Origin: an uncultured Bacteroidia bacterium
GTDB lineage: Bacteria > Bacteroidota > Bacteroidia > Bacteroidales > UBA932
Direction: 5' to 3'
Length of the DNA: 64,000 nucleotides
NCBI GenBank assembly: GCA_902788095.1
Contig: CADAIT010000003.1
Span: forward strand, 96,416 to 160,415
Under the pieces are notes generated by a model. That model saw only the letters and a list, made by a program, of their open reading frames with translations, was not told the origin of the DNA and searched no databases. Shown piece after piece: positions 33,692 through 42,874 of the stretch; position 1 is the stretch's first letter, and the number at the start of each line of letters is the position of its first letter. Both the position numbers and the translations under genes were made by a program.

Positions 33692-35287
33692 ATGACGCAA
33701 AAAAACTTATTGCTCGGAGACGAGGCCGTTGCACTCGGTGCCTTGCACGCCGGACTGTCAGGCGTATATGCCTATCCCGGTACCCCTTCTACAGAGATTA
33801 CAGAGTATATTCAGCTCCATCCCCTCACCCGGGAACGGAACGTGCACTGCACATGGTCCGCGAATGAGAAAACGGCCATGGAAGCGGCGCTGGGCATGTC
33901 GTATGCCGGAAAAAGGGCCCTGGTGTGTTTCAAACATGTAGGCCTGAACGTCGCGGCAGACCCGTTCATGGGTTCAGCCATGACAGGAGCCAACGGAGGT
34001 CTGGTCATCGCCTCCTGCGACGACCCTTCCATGCACAGTTCCCAGAATGAACAGGACTCCCGCTTCTACGGGGCTTTTGCCATGATGCCGGTGTTCGAGC
34101 CTTCCAGCCAGGCGGAGGCTTACGCCATGACGCGTGCCGCCTTCGACTATTCCGAGAAGCGCGGCATTCCCGTCCTCATGCGCATGACAACCCGGATGTC
34201 CCATTCCCGCGCAGTGGTGGAAAACGGAGAGAACATCCGCGAGCAGAACAGCCTCCACTATCCGGAGAATCAGCGCCAATGGGTTACCCTGCCGGTCAAT
34301 GCCCGCGTGCGCAACCGGCAGCTCATCAAGGACTATGCCCAGTTTGAGGAAGACGCCGCCGCTTCCCCTTTCAACAAGCTCACGGACGGCAAGGACCGGA
34401 GCCTGGGCATCATTGCCTGCGGCATCGCCTACAATTACCTGATGGAAAACTTCCCGGACGGCTGCCCCTATCCGGTACTCAAGCTGTCCCAGTATCCTTT
34501 CCCCAGAAAGCTGGCGGAGCAACTGGCCTCCTGGTGCAAGACCATCCTGGTCATGGAAGAAGGCCAGCCGATGGTGGAAGAACGCCTGAAGGGCGTATAT
34601 CCTTCCGGAATCACCATTAAAGGCCGTCTGGACGGCAGCCTGCCCCGTGACGGAGAACTCTCTCCGGAAGCGGCCAGAGAGGCCCTGGGACTCCCCGCCA
34701 ACAAACGCTTCCCCGCATCGGATGTGGTCGCTCCGCGTCCGCCTGCACTCTGCCAGGGCTGCGGTCACCGGGATTTTTACACCGCCCTCAACCAGGTGCT
34801 CAAGGACTATCCCGGCGCCCGCGTATTCGGGGACATCGGCTGCTACACGCTGGGCTGGATGCCTCCGTTCAACAGCCTCCACACTTGCGTGGAAATGGGT
34901 GCCTCGCTCACCATGGCCCAGGGCGCGGCCTTCAGCGGCACCTGGCCTGCCGTAGCCGTCATCGGCGACTCCACCTTCACCCACAGCGGCATGACCGGCC
35001 TGCTGGACGCAGTCAATGACCGCGCGGACGTCACCCTCTGCATCTCCGACAACCTCACCACCGGCATGACAGGCGGCCAGGACAGCGCCGGAACGGGCCG
35101 CATCGAGGCCATCTGCGAAGGCCTGGGTGTCCCCAAGGAACACATCCGCACCATCGTCCCGCTTCCCAAGAACTATCCGGACATGGAAAAAGTTATCCGC
35201 GAAGAGATTGAGTATCACGGCGTTTCGGTTATCGTATGCCGCCGTGAATGTATCCAAACCCTGCGCCGTCACGCTGCGAAAAAATAA
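33692..35287 (+). CDS. iorA: Indolepyruvate:ferredoxin oxidoreductase alpha subunit, short form
   Basis: 531 residues. The N-terminal pyruvate-oxidoreductase domain starts LLLGDEAVALGALHAGLSGVYAYPGTPSTEI; the thiamine-diphosphate domain has PPALCQGCGHRDFY (about 348-361), FGDIGCYTLG, GDSTFTHSG and DNLTTGMTGGQ (cofactor and Mg2+ binding). Classical IorA is about 600-650 residues and ends in a domain with two 4Fe-4S clusters; here the protein stops soon after the ThDP domain (last segment VIVCRRECIQTLRRHAAKK) and no CxxCxxC motif is present. It oxidises aryl-2-oxoacids to aryl-acyl-CoA. The electron path without these clusters is unclear. Confidence 0.92.
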   Translation: MTQKNLLLGDEAVALGALHAGLSGVYAYPGTPSTEITEYIQLHPLTRERNVHCTWSANEKTAMEAALGMSYAGKRALVCFKHVGLNVAADPFMGSAMTGANGGLVIASCDDPSMHSSQNEQDSRFYGAFAMMPVFEPSSQAEAYAMTRAAFDYSEKRGIPVLMRMTTRMSHSRAVVENGENIREQNSLHYPENQRQWVTLPVNARVRNRQLIKDYAQFEEDAAASPFNKLTDGKDRSLGIIACGIAYNYLMENFPDGCPYPVLKLSQYPFPRKLAEQLASWCKTILVMEEGQPMVEERLKGVYPSGITIKGRLDGSLPRDGELSPEAAREALGLPANKRFPASDVVAPRPPALCQGCGHRDFYTALNQVLKDYPGARVFGDIGCYTLGWMPPFNSLHTCVEMGASLTMAQGAAFSGTWPAVAVIGDSTFTHSGMTGLLDAVNDRADVTLCISDNLTTGMTGGQDSAGTGRIEAICEGLGVPKEHIRTIVPLPKNYPDMEKVIREEIEYHGVSVIVCRRECIQTLRRHAAKK

Positions 35288-35308
35288 ACATTTAACGATT
35301 TTCATGAA

Positions 35309-35893
35309 ATGAAACAAGATATCATCTTAGCGGGTGTGGGAGGACAAGGCATCCTTTCCATTGCCACGGTCATCGGTGCAGCCGCCCTGGAACAGGGACT
35401 GTACCTGAAACAGGCCGAAGTTCACGGCATGAGCCAGCGCGGCGGTGACGTCCAGTCCCACCTCCGCCTGTCCTCCGAGCCCATTTACAGCGACCTCATT
35501 CCCCGGGGCGGCGCCAGCCTTATCGTCTCGATGGAGCCTATGGAAGCCCTCCGCTATGTTCCCTGGCTGGCTCCGGACGGCTGGATTGTCACGGGAATCA
35601 CCCCGCTGGTGAACATTCCCGACTACCCGGACCCGGAGAAAGTGATGGCGGCCCTGCATCAGTTCCCGCACGTGGTTGCGCTGGATGCGGATGCCATCGC
35701 CAAAGGACTGAACAATCCGCGCGGAGCCAACATGGTCCTGCTCGGGGCCATGAGCACCGGCCTGGACATCCTGGAACCGGAACACCTCCGCGAAGGCATC
35801 CGCCGCATATTCGCCCGGAAGGGGGAAGCCGTCGTGGAAGCCAACCTGAAAGCTTTTGACGCCGGCGCGGCACAACATCTAGAAGAAGCATAA
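35309..35893 (+). CDS. iorB: Indolepyruvate:ferredoxin oxidoreductase beta subunit
   Basis: 194 residues, the gamma-type domain of 2-oxoacid oxidoreductases: ILAGVGGQGILSIATVIGAAAL near the N-terminus and VHGMSQRGGDVQSHLRL, the CoA-binding segment. It pairs with IorA to oxidise indolepyruvate, phenylpyruvate or hydroxyphenylpyruvate, made by transamination of Trp, Phe or Tyr. It lies 21 bp after iorA and one base before the aminotransferase gene, so the four genes form one operon. Confidence 0.94.
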   Translation: MKQDIILAGVGGQGILSIATVIGAAALEQGLYLKQAEVHGMSQRGGDVQSHLRLSSEPIYSDLIPRGGASLIVSMEPMEALRYVPWLAPDGWIVTGITPLVNIPDYPDPEKVMAALHQFPHVVALDADAIAKGLNNPRGANMVLLGAMSTGLDILEPEHLREGIRRIFARKGEAVVEANLKAFDAGAAQHLEEA

Positions 35894-35894
35894 G

Positions 35895-37205
35895 ATGAAA
35901 CTCCCTTTACCCCAATCCCTCTTGGACGAAGAACTCCGGCAGCTGGGCATTGACGATATTTCCCACACGACCATCCGGCAATGCGCCATGATCGGGAGCA
36001 TGCTGGAATCCCAGTCCGACGAGCCGTTCTCCCATCTGGAGTTCGGCGTACCCGGAATTCCCGCCTGCCCCATCGGCATTGAAGCCCAAAAGAAGGCGCT
36101 GGACGAGGGCAAGTGCTCCATCTACCCTTCCGTTCAGGGACTTCCGGAGCTCAAGAAAAACGCTTCGCGCTTCATCAAGGCGTTCATCGATGTCGATATC
36201 GACCCGCAGGGCATCGTCCCCACCGTGGGTTCCATGCAAGGCAGTCTCACCTGCATCCTGGAATGCTCGCAGCTGCAAGCGGGCAAGGACACCATCCTGT
36301 ACATCTGCCCGGGATTCAGCCCGCACGGCCGCCAGCCGGATATCCTGGGCATCAAGAATGTCACCTTCGACATTTACGAATACCGCGCGGAGAAGCTGCG
36401 GGACAAGCTGGAGTCGTACTTCAAGCAGGGCAACATCGCCGCCATCCTGTATTCCAATCCCAACAACCCCGCCTGGATTTGCCTCACGGAGGAGGAACTG
36501 CAGATTATCGGCGAACTGGCCACCCAGTACGACGTCATCGTGCTGGAGGACATGGCCTACCTGTGCATGGATTTCCGCAAAGACATGTCAGTCCCCTTCC
36601 AGCCGCCCTTCCAAAGCACCGTCGCCCGTTATACCGACAATTACATCATGCTCCTCTCCGGCTCCAAGATTTTCAGTTATGCCGGCGAACGCATTGCCAT
36701 CGCCTGCATCGGCGACAAGCTTTACAAGCGGGAATACCCCGCACTGAAGGAGAAATGGGGTATCGCCCGCTTCGGCGACAACTTCATCCTCAACTATTTG
36801 TATATAAATACATCGGGGGCGTCCCATTCCGCGCAGTATGCGTTGTCGGCTATGTTCGAGGCCTCCATTGACGGCCGTTACAACTTTGTGAAAGAAATGC
36901 GGAATTACGGTCTCAGGGCGCACAAATCCCGCGAAATCTTCGAACAGAACGGCTTCCACCTGGTCTATGACAAAGACATGGAACAGACCATCGGCGACGG
37001 GTTCTTCTACACCGTCACCTACAAGGACATGGACAACCGGTCCCTGCTGGAAGCCCTGCTTCGCTGCGGCGTGGTAGCCATTCCGCTCAATACCACCGGA
37101 AGCGGGCAGTGCGGGATTCGCGTCTGCGTCTCACGCCTGCTCAATGAATGGGATTTCCAGCGCCTGGACCAACACCTGAAACATTTTGTAAAACTGGTAT
37201 CATGA
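35895..37205 (+). CDS. PLP-dependent aminotransferase (class I/II)
   Basis: 436 residues, fold type I. Recognisable are the substrate loop LEFGVPGIPACPIGIEA, the cofactor-binding SNPNNPAWICL, LEDMAYLCMDF (Asp that pairs with the pyridine nitrogen), and SGSKIFSYAGERIAI, where the Lys forms the Schiff base. C-terminal GIRVCVSRL supplies the carboxylate-binding Arg. By context it converts an aromatic (or other) amino acid to the 2-oxoacid used by IorAB; the exact amino acid is not shown by sequence. The stop overlaps the CoA-transferase ATG by 4 bp. Confidence 0.88.
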   Translation: MKLPLPQSLLDEELRQLGIDDISHTTIRQCAMIGSMLESQSDEPFSHLEFGVPGIPACPIGIEAQKKALDEGKCSIYPSVQGLPELKKNASRFIKAFIDVDIDPQGIVPTVGSMQGSLTCILECSQLQAGKDTILYICPGFSPHGRQPDILGIKNVTFDIYEYRAEKLRDKLESYFKQGNIAAILYSNPNNPAWICLTEEELQIIGELATQYDVIVLEDMAYLCMDFRKDMSVPFQPPFQSTVARYTDNYIMLLSGSKIFSYAGERIAIACIGDKLYKREYPALKEKWGIARFGDNFILNYLYINTSGASHSAQYALSAMFEASIDGRYNFVKEMRNYGLRAHKSREIFEQNGFHLVYDKDMEQTIGDGFFYTVTYKDMDNRSLLEALLRCGVVAIPLNTTGSGQCGIRVCVSRLLNEWDFQRLDQHLKHFVKLVS

Positions 37206-38500
37206 AATACGTAAGCGCCGACGAAGCCGTACGCCTGGTGCGTAGCGGAGACACCGTGGTGTGTCAGGGAGGTACCTCCGTTCCCGTTATCCTGCAGGAA
37301 GCCCTGTCCCGCCGCCATGCGGAACTCAGGGGCGTGCAAATTGTCAGCGGATTCAACATCACCGCAGGCGAAGCCCCTTTCTGCAAGCCCGAGTACAAGG
37401 ATTCTTTCCTGGTCAACAGCATTTTCATCAGCGGAGACCAGCGCAAACACGTCGCGGCCGGCTACGGCAGCATGACGCCCGCTTTCCTGGGCGAGGTTCC
37501 GGGGCTGTTCCGCCGCGGTGAAATCCCTGTGGACGTGGCGTTTATCAACTGTTCCCTGCCGGACGAGAACGGCTATTGCAGCTATGGCATTTCGGCCGAT
37601 ATCGCCGTAAGCGCCGTGGAGTGCGCGCGCGTGGTGATTGCCCAGGTGAGCCCCAACATCCCCTACCTGTACGGGAAGTGCCTCATCCATGAGTCGAAGA
37701 TAGACGCCGCCGTTTACTGCGAGGAGCCGCCGCTCGGGATGGTCTTCGGGGAGCCCACGCCCATCGAAGCGGCCATCGGCGCCAACGTAGCCTCGCAGAT
37801 TCCGGACGGAGCCTGCCTGCAGATTGGCGTCGGAGGCATTCCCAACGCCGTGCTCAACGGCATCAAGCACCACCGGCACCTGGGCCTGCATACGGAAGCC
37901 ATGACCGACGGCGTCATCCGGCTCATCGAGGAAGGCGTCATCGACAATTCCCTCAAAAAAGTGCACCCGGGGGTAAGCGTGGCAGCCCTTGCCATCGGCT
38001 CCGCGCCCATGTACAAGTTCATCGACCACAACCCCACCATGGAGTTCTACGACGTGGCCTATACGAACGACCCGTTCCTGATTGCACAGAATCCCCGCGC
38101 CTGCGCCATCAATTCGGCCATCGAGGTGGACCTGACGGGGCAAATTTGCGCCGATTCCATCGGCGAGATGATTTTCTCCAGCGTGGGCGGCCAGCACGAT
38201 TTCATGTACGGTTGCGCGCTGGCGGAAGGCGGACGCACCTTCATCGCCCTGCCTTCCCGCACCGCCAAGGGGAAAGCCAAGATTGTGCCCACCCTCACGC
38301 CGGGGGCCGGCGTTGTCACCACCCGCTTCCAGACACAGTACGTAGCCACGGAATACGGCATCGTTTATCTGCGCGGAAAAAGCCTCGCAGAAAGGGCTAA
38401 GCTCCTGATTTCCATTGCACATCCGGACGACCGCGAGGAGCTGGAAAAGGCAGCCTGCAAACGTTTTGGATACAGTTTCTTGCGACTGAAAGCAGAATAA
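37202..38500 (+). CDS. Acetyl-CoA hydrolase/CoA-transferase family (4-hydroxybutyrate CoA-transferase-like)
   Basis: About 432 residues. Both CoA-transferase lobes are present. The C-terminal half has LQIGVGGIPNAVL, then LGLHTEAMTDGVIRL with the catalytic Glu that forms the acyl-glutamyl-CoA thioester, and GGQHDFMYGCALAEGGRTFIAL plus the end GKSLAERAKLLISIAHPDDRE. The family moves CoA between acetate and butyrate, propionate, 4-hydroxybutyrate or succinate. In this operon it probably takes CoA from the arylacetyl-CoA made by IorAB to acetate, so that acetyl-CoA can yield ATP. ATG 37202 is chosen over 37148 because of the ATGA overlap. Confidence 0.88.
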   Translation: MKYVSADEAVRLVRSGDTVVCQGGTSVPVILQEALSRRHAELRGVQIVSGFNITAGEAPFCKPEYKDSFLVNSIFISGDQRKHVAAGYGSMTPAFLGEVPGLFRRGEIPVDVAFINCSLPDENGYCSYGISADIAVSAVECARVVIAQVSPNIPYLYGKCLIHESKIDAAVYCEEPPLGMVFGEPTPIEAAIGANVASQIPDGACLQIGVGGIPNAVLNGIKHHRHLGLHTEAMTDGVIRLIEEGVIDNSLKKVHPGVSVAALAIGSAPMYKFIDHNPTMEFYDVAYTNDPFLIAQNPRACAINSAIEVDLTGQICADSIGEMIFSSVGGQHDFMYGCALAEGGRTFIALPSRTAKGKAKIVPTLTPGAGVVTTRFQTQYVATEYGIVYLRGKSLAERAKLLISIAHPDDREELEKAACKRFGYSFLRLKAE

Positions 38501-38517
38501 TTACTATCTTTGTCGTG

Positions 38518-39795
38518 ATGAAACGACAATTGATAGTACTGGCCGCCCTGCTTTCCCTGGGCAGCGCGGCTTTCGCACAGGAAAAGCCCAAGACGGGATG
38601 GAGATTCACCCCCATGCCCAACTTGGGCTATAGCTCGGATATCGGCGTTACGCTGGGCGTGTACTCGGACTTCTATTATTACGGCGACGGCAGCGCCTAT
38701 CCCAACTTCCTGCACCATGCGGGTTTTGCCGCCGCATATACCACCAAGGGCTCCTGGTATGCCCATGCCTATTTCGACTCCCCGGCATTGATTCCCGGCG
38801 TCCGCATCAACGCGACGCTCACCTACCGTGACGCCCTGGTGAACAACTTTTACGGGTTCAACGGAATTGCCTCGCCCTATTTCCCGTCCATGGATGCCAA
38901 TGCGGAGACGAGGACGGCCTGGTACACCAACAGCCGGCGCTTTTTCCGCTTCACCGGAGCGGCCAGGGGCGACATTACGGCCCACCTGGACTGGATAGGA
39001 GGCCTGGTATTCCGCCACGTGAACATAGACGACTTCAAACTGGACCGCTATGACAGCGGCAACAGCCTCTTCCTCACCTACCGGGACGTGGGGCTCATCC
39101 GTCCGGACGAATGGAAAGGCGGCACCTCGCTGGAGTTCAAGGGCGGCCTGGTCTTCGACTCGAGAGACATTGAGGCGTCCCCCAGCAAAGGCATGTACGG
39201 GGAATTGTACCTTACCGCCAATACGGACATGGGACGATGGAAATACAGCTACGGGCAACTGGTCGCCCATTTCCGTCATTACGTCACCCTGTTCCCGGAA
39301 CGCCTGGTGTTCGCCTACCACCTGGGCCTGCAGCACCAGCTGTGGGGAGAGATTCCCTACTATAACATCAACGAGATAGCCAATATCTTTTATCCTTACG
39401 AGGAAATGGATGGTATCGGCAGCCGCACCACCGTACGAGGCATCCGCTACAACCGCGTGGCGGCGGCCGGCTATGCCTGGGCCAATGTGGAGTTCCGCGT
39501 GACACCGTTCAAATTCAACCTGTTCAAGCAACACTTCGACCTGGTGCTCAATCCTTTCATGGATGTGTGCGCCATCACACGCAACTACCGCCTGGAAGAG
39601 CAGAAGGCCGCCGTTTCCCCCAACCCGGACATTCCCCTTTACCAGGAGCGCAAACTCCCGGTCATGGTGTCTTTCGGCATCGGCGGAAAAATCCAGATGA
39701 ACACCAATTTTGTGATGTCCTTCGACGTGGGACGCGGATTGGACCCGCAGGTGGGCGCGTGGACCATCAGCACCTCTTCATCGTACCTATTCTAA
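38518..39795 (+). CDS. Omp85-like outer-membrane beta-barrel protein
   Basis: About 425 residues with a signal peptide (MKRQLIVLAALLSLGSAAFAQ). The rest is a beta-barrel with alternating aromatic strands (YSSDIGVTLGVYSDFYYYGDG; WYAHAYFDSPA) and the Omp85/surface-antigen pattern GLVFDSRDIEASPSKGMYGEL at about 220-240 and GSRTTVRGIRYNRV, corresponding to the family's RGY loop in variant form. The last residue is Phe (SSYLF), the usual barrel-insertion signal. It lacks POTRA domains. Role unknown; similar proteins occur singly in Bacteroidetes. TATCTTTG at 38505-38512 lies six bases before the start, so the mRNA may be leaderless. Confidence 0.8.
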   Translation: MKRQLIVLAALLSLGSAAFAQEKPKTGWRFTPMPNLGYSSDIGVTLGVYSDFYYYGDGSAYPNFLHHAGFAAAYTTKGSWYAHAYFDSPALIPGVRINATLTYRDALVNNFYGFNGIASPYFPSMDANAETRTAWYTNSRRFFRFTGAARGDITAHLDWIGGLVFRHVNIDDFKLDRYDSGNSLFLTYRDVGLIRPDEWKGGTSLEFKGGLVFDSRDIEASPSKGMYGELYLTANTDMGRWKYSYGQLVAHFRHYVTLFPERLVFAYHLGLQHQLWGEIPYYNINEIANIFYPYEEMDGIGSRTTVRGIRYNRVAAAGYAWANVEFRVTPFKFNLFKQHFDLVLNPFMDVCAITRNYRLEEQKAAVSPNPDIPLYQERKLPVMVSFGIGGKIQMNTNFVMSFDVGRGLDPQVGAWTISTSSSYLF

Positions 39796-39801
39796 GGTTT
39801 T

Positions 39802-39833
39802 TTTGCTTTTGTTCCCGGTTTTGGCTATATTTG
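39802..39833 (+). promoter_or_regulatory. Promoter of the V-type ATPase operon
   Basis: TTTG at 39802-39805 and TATATTTG at 39826-39833 with a 20-bp spacer, 30 bp before the first gene. A second TTTG at 39808-39811 could also serve. Confidence 0.7.
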
Positions 39834-39863
39834 TAGGACATAGAAAACTACAAGCAAACAGAT

Positions 39864-40466
39864 ATGGACAAACTCCAGGAACTGACCCAAAAACTCTATA
39901 ACGAGGGTCTTTCAAAAGGAAAAGAAGAAGGTGAGGCCATTCTGGCCAAAGCCCGGGCAGAAGCCGCTGCCATTGTAAAAAAAGCCCAAGAAGAAGCCCA
40001 GGCCATCCTGGCACAGGCACAAAAGGACGCACAGGACCATAAGACAAAGGTGGAAGGAGACGTAAAAATGGCCTCCATCCAGGCCCTGCAGGCCACCCGG
40101 GCCGGCATTGAACGGCTCATCGTCGCCAAGGCAGTGGACGCTCCTGTCAAAGAGGCGCTTTCCGGCACCGATTTCCTCAAGGGCATCATCGAGGCCGTCG
40201 CCAAAAACTTCAGCGCCCAGGAAAGCACGGACATCGCCCTGATACTCCCCGAAAAACTGCAGAAAGAGCTGGAGCCCTTCGTAAAGAATGAGGTCGCCAA
40301 AGCCATCGGCAAGGGCGTGGAAGCCTCTTTCTCCAAGAAGATGAACGGAGGCTTCAAGATTGGGCCGAAGGACGGCAGCTACTTCATCTCCCTTACGGAC
40401 GAGAGTTTCCAGGAACTCATCGGAGACTACCTCCGTCCCGCTACCAAGGCAATCCTTTTCGGCTAG
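39864..40466 (+). CDS. V-type ATP synthase subunit E
   Basis: 200 residues. The first 60 are a highly charged Ala/Glu/Lys helix that forms the peripheral-stalk coiled coil (GKEEGEAILAKARAEAAAIV); the rest is the globular head that sits on the A/B hexamer, with LILPEKLQKELEPFVKNEV and the closing FISLTDESFQELIGDYLRPATKAILFG. It starts the operon. A small G/H stalk partner, expected to pair with E, is not encoded in the window. Confidence 0.88.
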   Translation: MDKLQELTQKLYNEGLSKGKEEGEAILAKARAEAAAIVKKAQEEAQAILAQAQKDAQDHKTKVEGDVKMASIQALQATRAGIERLIVAKAVDAPVKEALSGTDFLKGIIEAVAKNFSAQESTDIALILPEKLQKELEPFVKNEVAKAIGKGVEASFSKKMNGGFKIGPKDGSYFISLTDESFQELIGDYLRPATKAILFG

Positions 40467-40469
40467 GAA

Positions 40470-41114
40470 ATGAGTAACTTCGAGTACATCATCTCCAGCC
40501 TCCCCTATCTTACGGCAGACTTCAAGTATCAGGAAGGGCAAGGCTTCAAAAGCACGGTGGACCAGATTCGGGAAAATCTCTCCGAACACGACACCGCCGT
40601 CCTGGATTTCGTGCTCAGCGGATACGATGCCGACGTCCTGGGGCCGGACTTTTATGCCCAGGCGCTGTCGCACCCGCTCAAGTTCGTGCGGGAGTTCTTC
40701 CGCTTTGACCTCAACCTTCGCAACGCCAAGGTCCGTTATCTGAACCGGGCACTGGGACGTCCTGACAACCAGGACCTTATCACCGGTGAAGGAACGGAAG
40801 AGGACCAGGACCTGGACATTGACGGCTACCGCTTCAGCGGCGGCGAATTCGAGGAGTTGCAAAAGGTGGAGGACGCCCTGGCTTCCACCAGCCTGCTGGG
40901 CAGAGAAAAAGCCCTGGACGACATTTCCTGGGAGAAAATCACCCAGCTGGAGACCTTCCATTACTTTGACCTCACCGCCGTGCTGGCATACATCGCCAAA
41001 CTGCATATCGTCAACCGCTGGCTGGCCCTGGACCAGGAAAAAGGACGGAAATTGCTCCGCCAGTTGGTGAACGAGGTACGCGGCACCTTCAAGGGGGTAA
41101 ATTATACAGAATAA
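40470..41114 (+). CDS. DUF2764 family protein of the V-ATPase operon
   Basis: 214 residues, soluble, mostly helical (NFEYIISSLPYLTADFKY; QALSHPLKFVREFFRFDLNLRNAKVRYLNRAL). It matches DUF2764, found almost only between subunits E and A of V-ATPase operons in Bacteroidetes and some relatives. The operon lacks genes for subunits C (d) and F, so this protein may take the place of one of them, most plausibly C/d by size class and helical content. That is inference. It lies 3 bp after E and 14 bp before A. Confidence 0.82.
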   Translation: MSNFEYIISSLPYLTADFKYQEGQGFKSTVDQIRENLSEHDTAVLDFVLSGYDADVLGPDFYAQALSHPLKFVREFFRFDLNLRNAKVRYLNRALGRPDNQDLITGEGTEEDQDLDIDGYRFSGGEFEELQKVEDALASTSLLGREKALDDISWEKITQLETFHYFDLTAVLAYIAKLHIVNRWLALDQEKGRKLLRQLVNEVRGTFKGVNYTE

Positions 41115-41128
41115 AAAGGTAAACATAT

Positions 41129-42871
41129 ATGAAGACGAAAGGAATTGTAACCGGTATCGTAAGTAACCTCGTTACGGTGAAAGTTGACGGTCCCGTTGCA
41201 GAAAATGAAATCTGCTACATTGCCTCGCAAGGCGTAAAGATGATGGCAGAGGTCATCAAGGTGAACGGAGAAAACGCCTCCGTGCAGGTGTTCGAAAGCA
41301 CCCGCGGCCTCAAGGGCGGCGACAGCGTAGAATTTGAAGGCCGGATGCTGGAAGTGCAATTGGGCCCCGGCCTGCTGTCCAGCACGTATGACGGCCTGCA
41401 GAACAACCTGGCCACCATGGAGAATGTCTTCCTGCAGCGGGGCGAATATACCGATCCGCTGGACCGCGAGAAACTGTGGGACTTTACCCCGCTGGCCAAA
41501 ATCGGGGACCAAGTGGTCGCCGCGGACTGGCTGGGTGAGGTCAAGGAGGGCTGGCTCCCCCACAAAATCATGGTGCCCTTCTCCTTTGAAGGCAGCTATA
41601 CCGTAAAATCCGTCAAGGAAGCCGGACAGTACAACGTGGACACCGTCATCGCCGTCCTCACAAACGCGCAGGGAGAGGAAGTCCCCGTGACCATGGTACA
41701 GAAATGGCCCGTGAAAGTGGCCGTGAAGGGATATAAGGAGAAACCCCGTCCCAACCGCATCATGGAAACGGGCGTCCGCGTGATCGACACCTTGAACCCC
41801 ATCGCGGAAGGCGGCACCGGCTTTATCCCCGGCCCCTTCGGCTGCGGCAAGACCGTGCTGCAGCACGCCATCGCCAAGCAGGGCGACGCCGACGTCATCG
41901 TGATGGCCGCCTGCGGCGAACGTGCCAACGAGGTCGTGGAGATTTTCACCGAATTCCCGGAGCTCATCGACCCGCACACCGGCCGGCACCTGATGGAGCG
42001 CACCACCATTATCTGCAACACCTCCAACATGCCGGTCGCCGCCCGTGAGGCCTCCGTATATACCGCCATGACCATCTGCGAATACTACAGGGCCATGGGT
42101 CTGAAGTGCCTCCTCCTGGCCGACTCCACCTCCCGCTGGGCCCAGGCCCTCCGCGAAATGAGTAACCGCATGGAGGAACTCCCCGGTGCCGATGCCTTCC
42201 CGGTTGACCTTTCGTCCATCATTTCCAACTTCTACTCCCGAGCGGGGATGGTGGTGCTCAACAACGGCCAGACGGGCGCCGTCACCTTCATCGGCACGGT
42301 ATCTCCCGCCGGCGGCAACCTCAAGGAACCCGTAACCGAGAGCACCAAGAAGGCCGCCCGCTGCTTCTATGCCCTGGAGCAGAACCGCGCGGACCAAAAG
42401 CGCTATCCCGCCGTCGGACCGCTCGAATCCTATTCAAAATACCTGGACTATCCCGAAATCCGCCAGTATCTGGACGAGACCGTCGAGAAAGGCTGGGCAG
42501 ACAAAGTCATGTGGTCCAAGAACATCATCCGCCGCGGAAAGGAAGCCGCAGAGCAAATCAACATTCTCGGCGACGACGGCGTTCCCATGAGTTACCATGT
42601 GAATTTCTGGAAGAGCGAGCTGGTGGACTTCGTCATCCTGCAGCAGGATGCCTTCGACGCCATCGACGCCCTTTGCCCGATGGAGCGCCAGCGCTTCATG
42701 CTGGATTTGGTTCTGGACATCTGCGACAAGGATTTCGAATTCGAGGATTTCGAAAAATGCCGCGACTTCTTCAAGAATCTCATCAATGAGCTCCGCCAGA
42801 TGAACTACTCCGCCTACGAGAGCGAACAGTTCTGGGCCTACAATGAATCCGTAAAGAAAATGATTGCATAG
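41129..42871 (+). CDS. V-type ATP synthase catalytic subunit A
   Basis: 580 residues. Walker A is GPFGCGKT at 235-242, the nucleotide-binding loop of catalytic subunits; the glutamate-containing MAACGERANEVVEIFTEFPEL follows at about 265, and the Arg-containing DSTSRWAQALREMSNRMEELPG and FYSRAGMVV complete the site. The non-homologous region that marks V/A-type A subunits is at about 110-190 (KIGDQVVAADWLGEV). It hydrolyses or makes ATP in the A3B3 head. Length and motifs are standard. Confidence 0.96.
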   Translation: MKTKGIVTGIVSNLVTVKVDGPVAENEICYIASQGVKMMAEVIKVNGENASVQVFESTRGLKGGDSVEFEGRMLEVQLGPGLLSSTYDGLQNNLATMENVFLQRGEYTDPLDREKLWDFTPLAKIGDQVVAADWLGEVKEGWLPHKIMVPFSFEGSYTVKSVKEAGQYNVDTVIAVLTNAQGEEVPVTMVQKWPVKVAVKGYKEKPRPNRIMETGVRVIDTLNPIAEGGTGFIPGPFGCGKTVLQHAIAKQGDADVIVMAACGERANEVVEIFTEFPELIDPHTGRHLMERTTIICNTSNMPVAAREASVYTAMTICEYYRAMGLKCLLLADSTSRWAQALREMSNRMEELPGADAFPVDLSSIISNFYSRAGMVVLNNGQTGAVTFIGTVSPAGGNLKEPVTESTKKAARCFYALEQNRADQKRYPAVGPLESYSKYLDYPEIRQYLDETVEKGWADKVMWSKNIIRRGKEAAEQINILGDDGVPMSYHVNFWKSELVDFVILQQDAFDAIDALCPMERQRFMLDLVLDICDKDFEFEDFEKCRDFFKNLINELRQMNYSAYESEQFWAYNESVKKMIA

Positions 42872-42874
42872 ACT

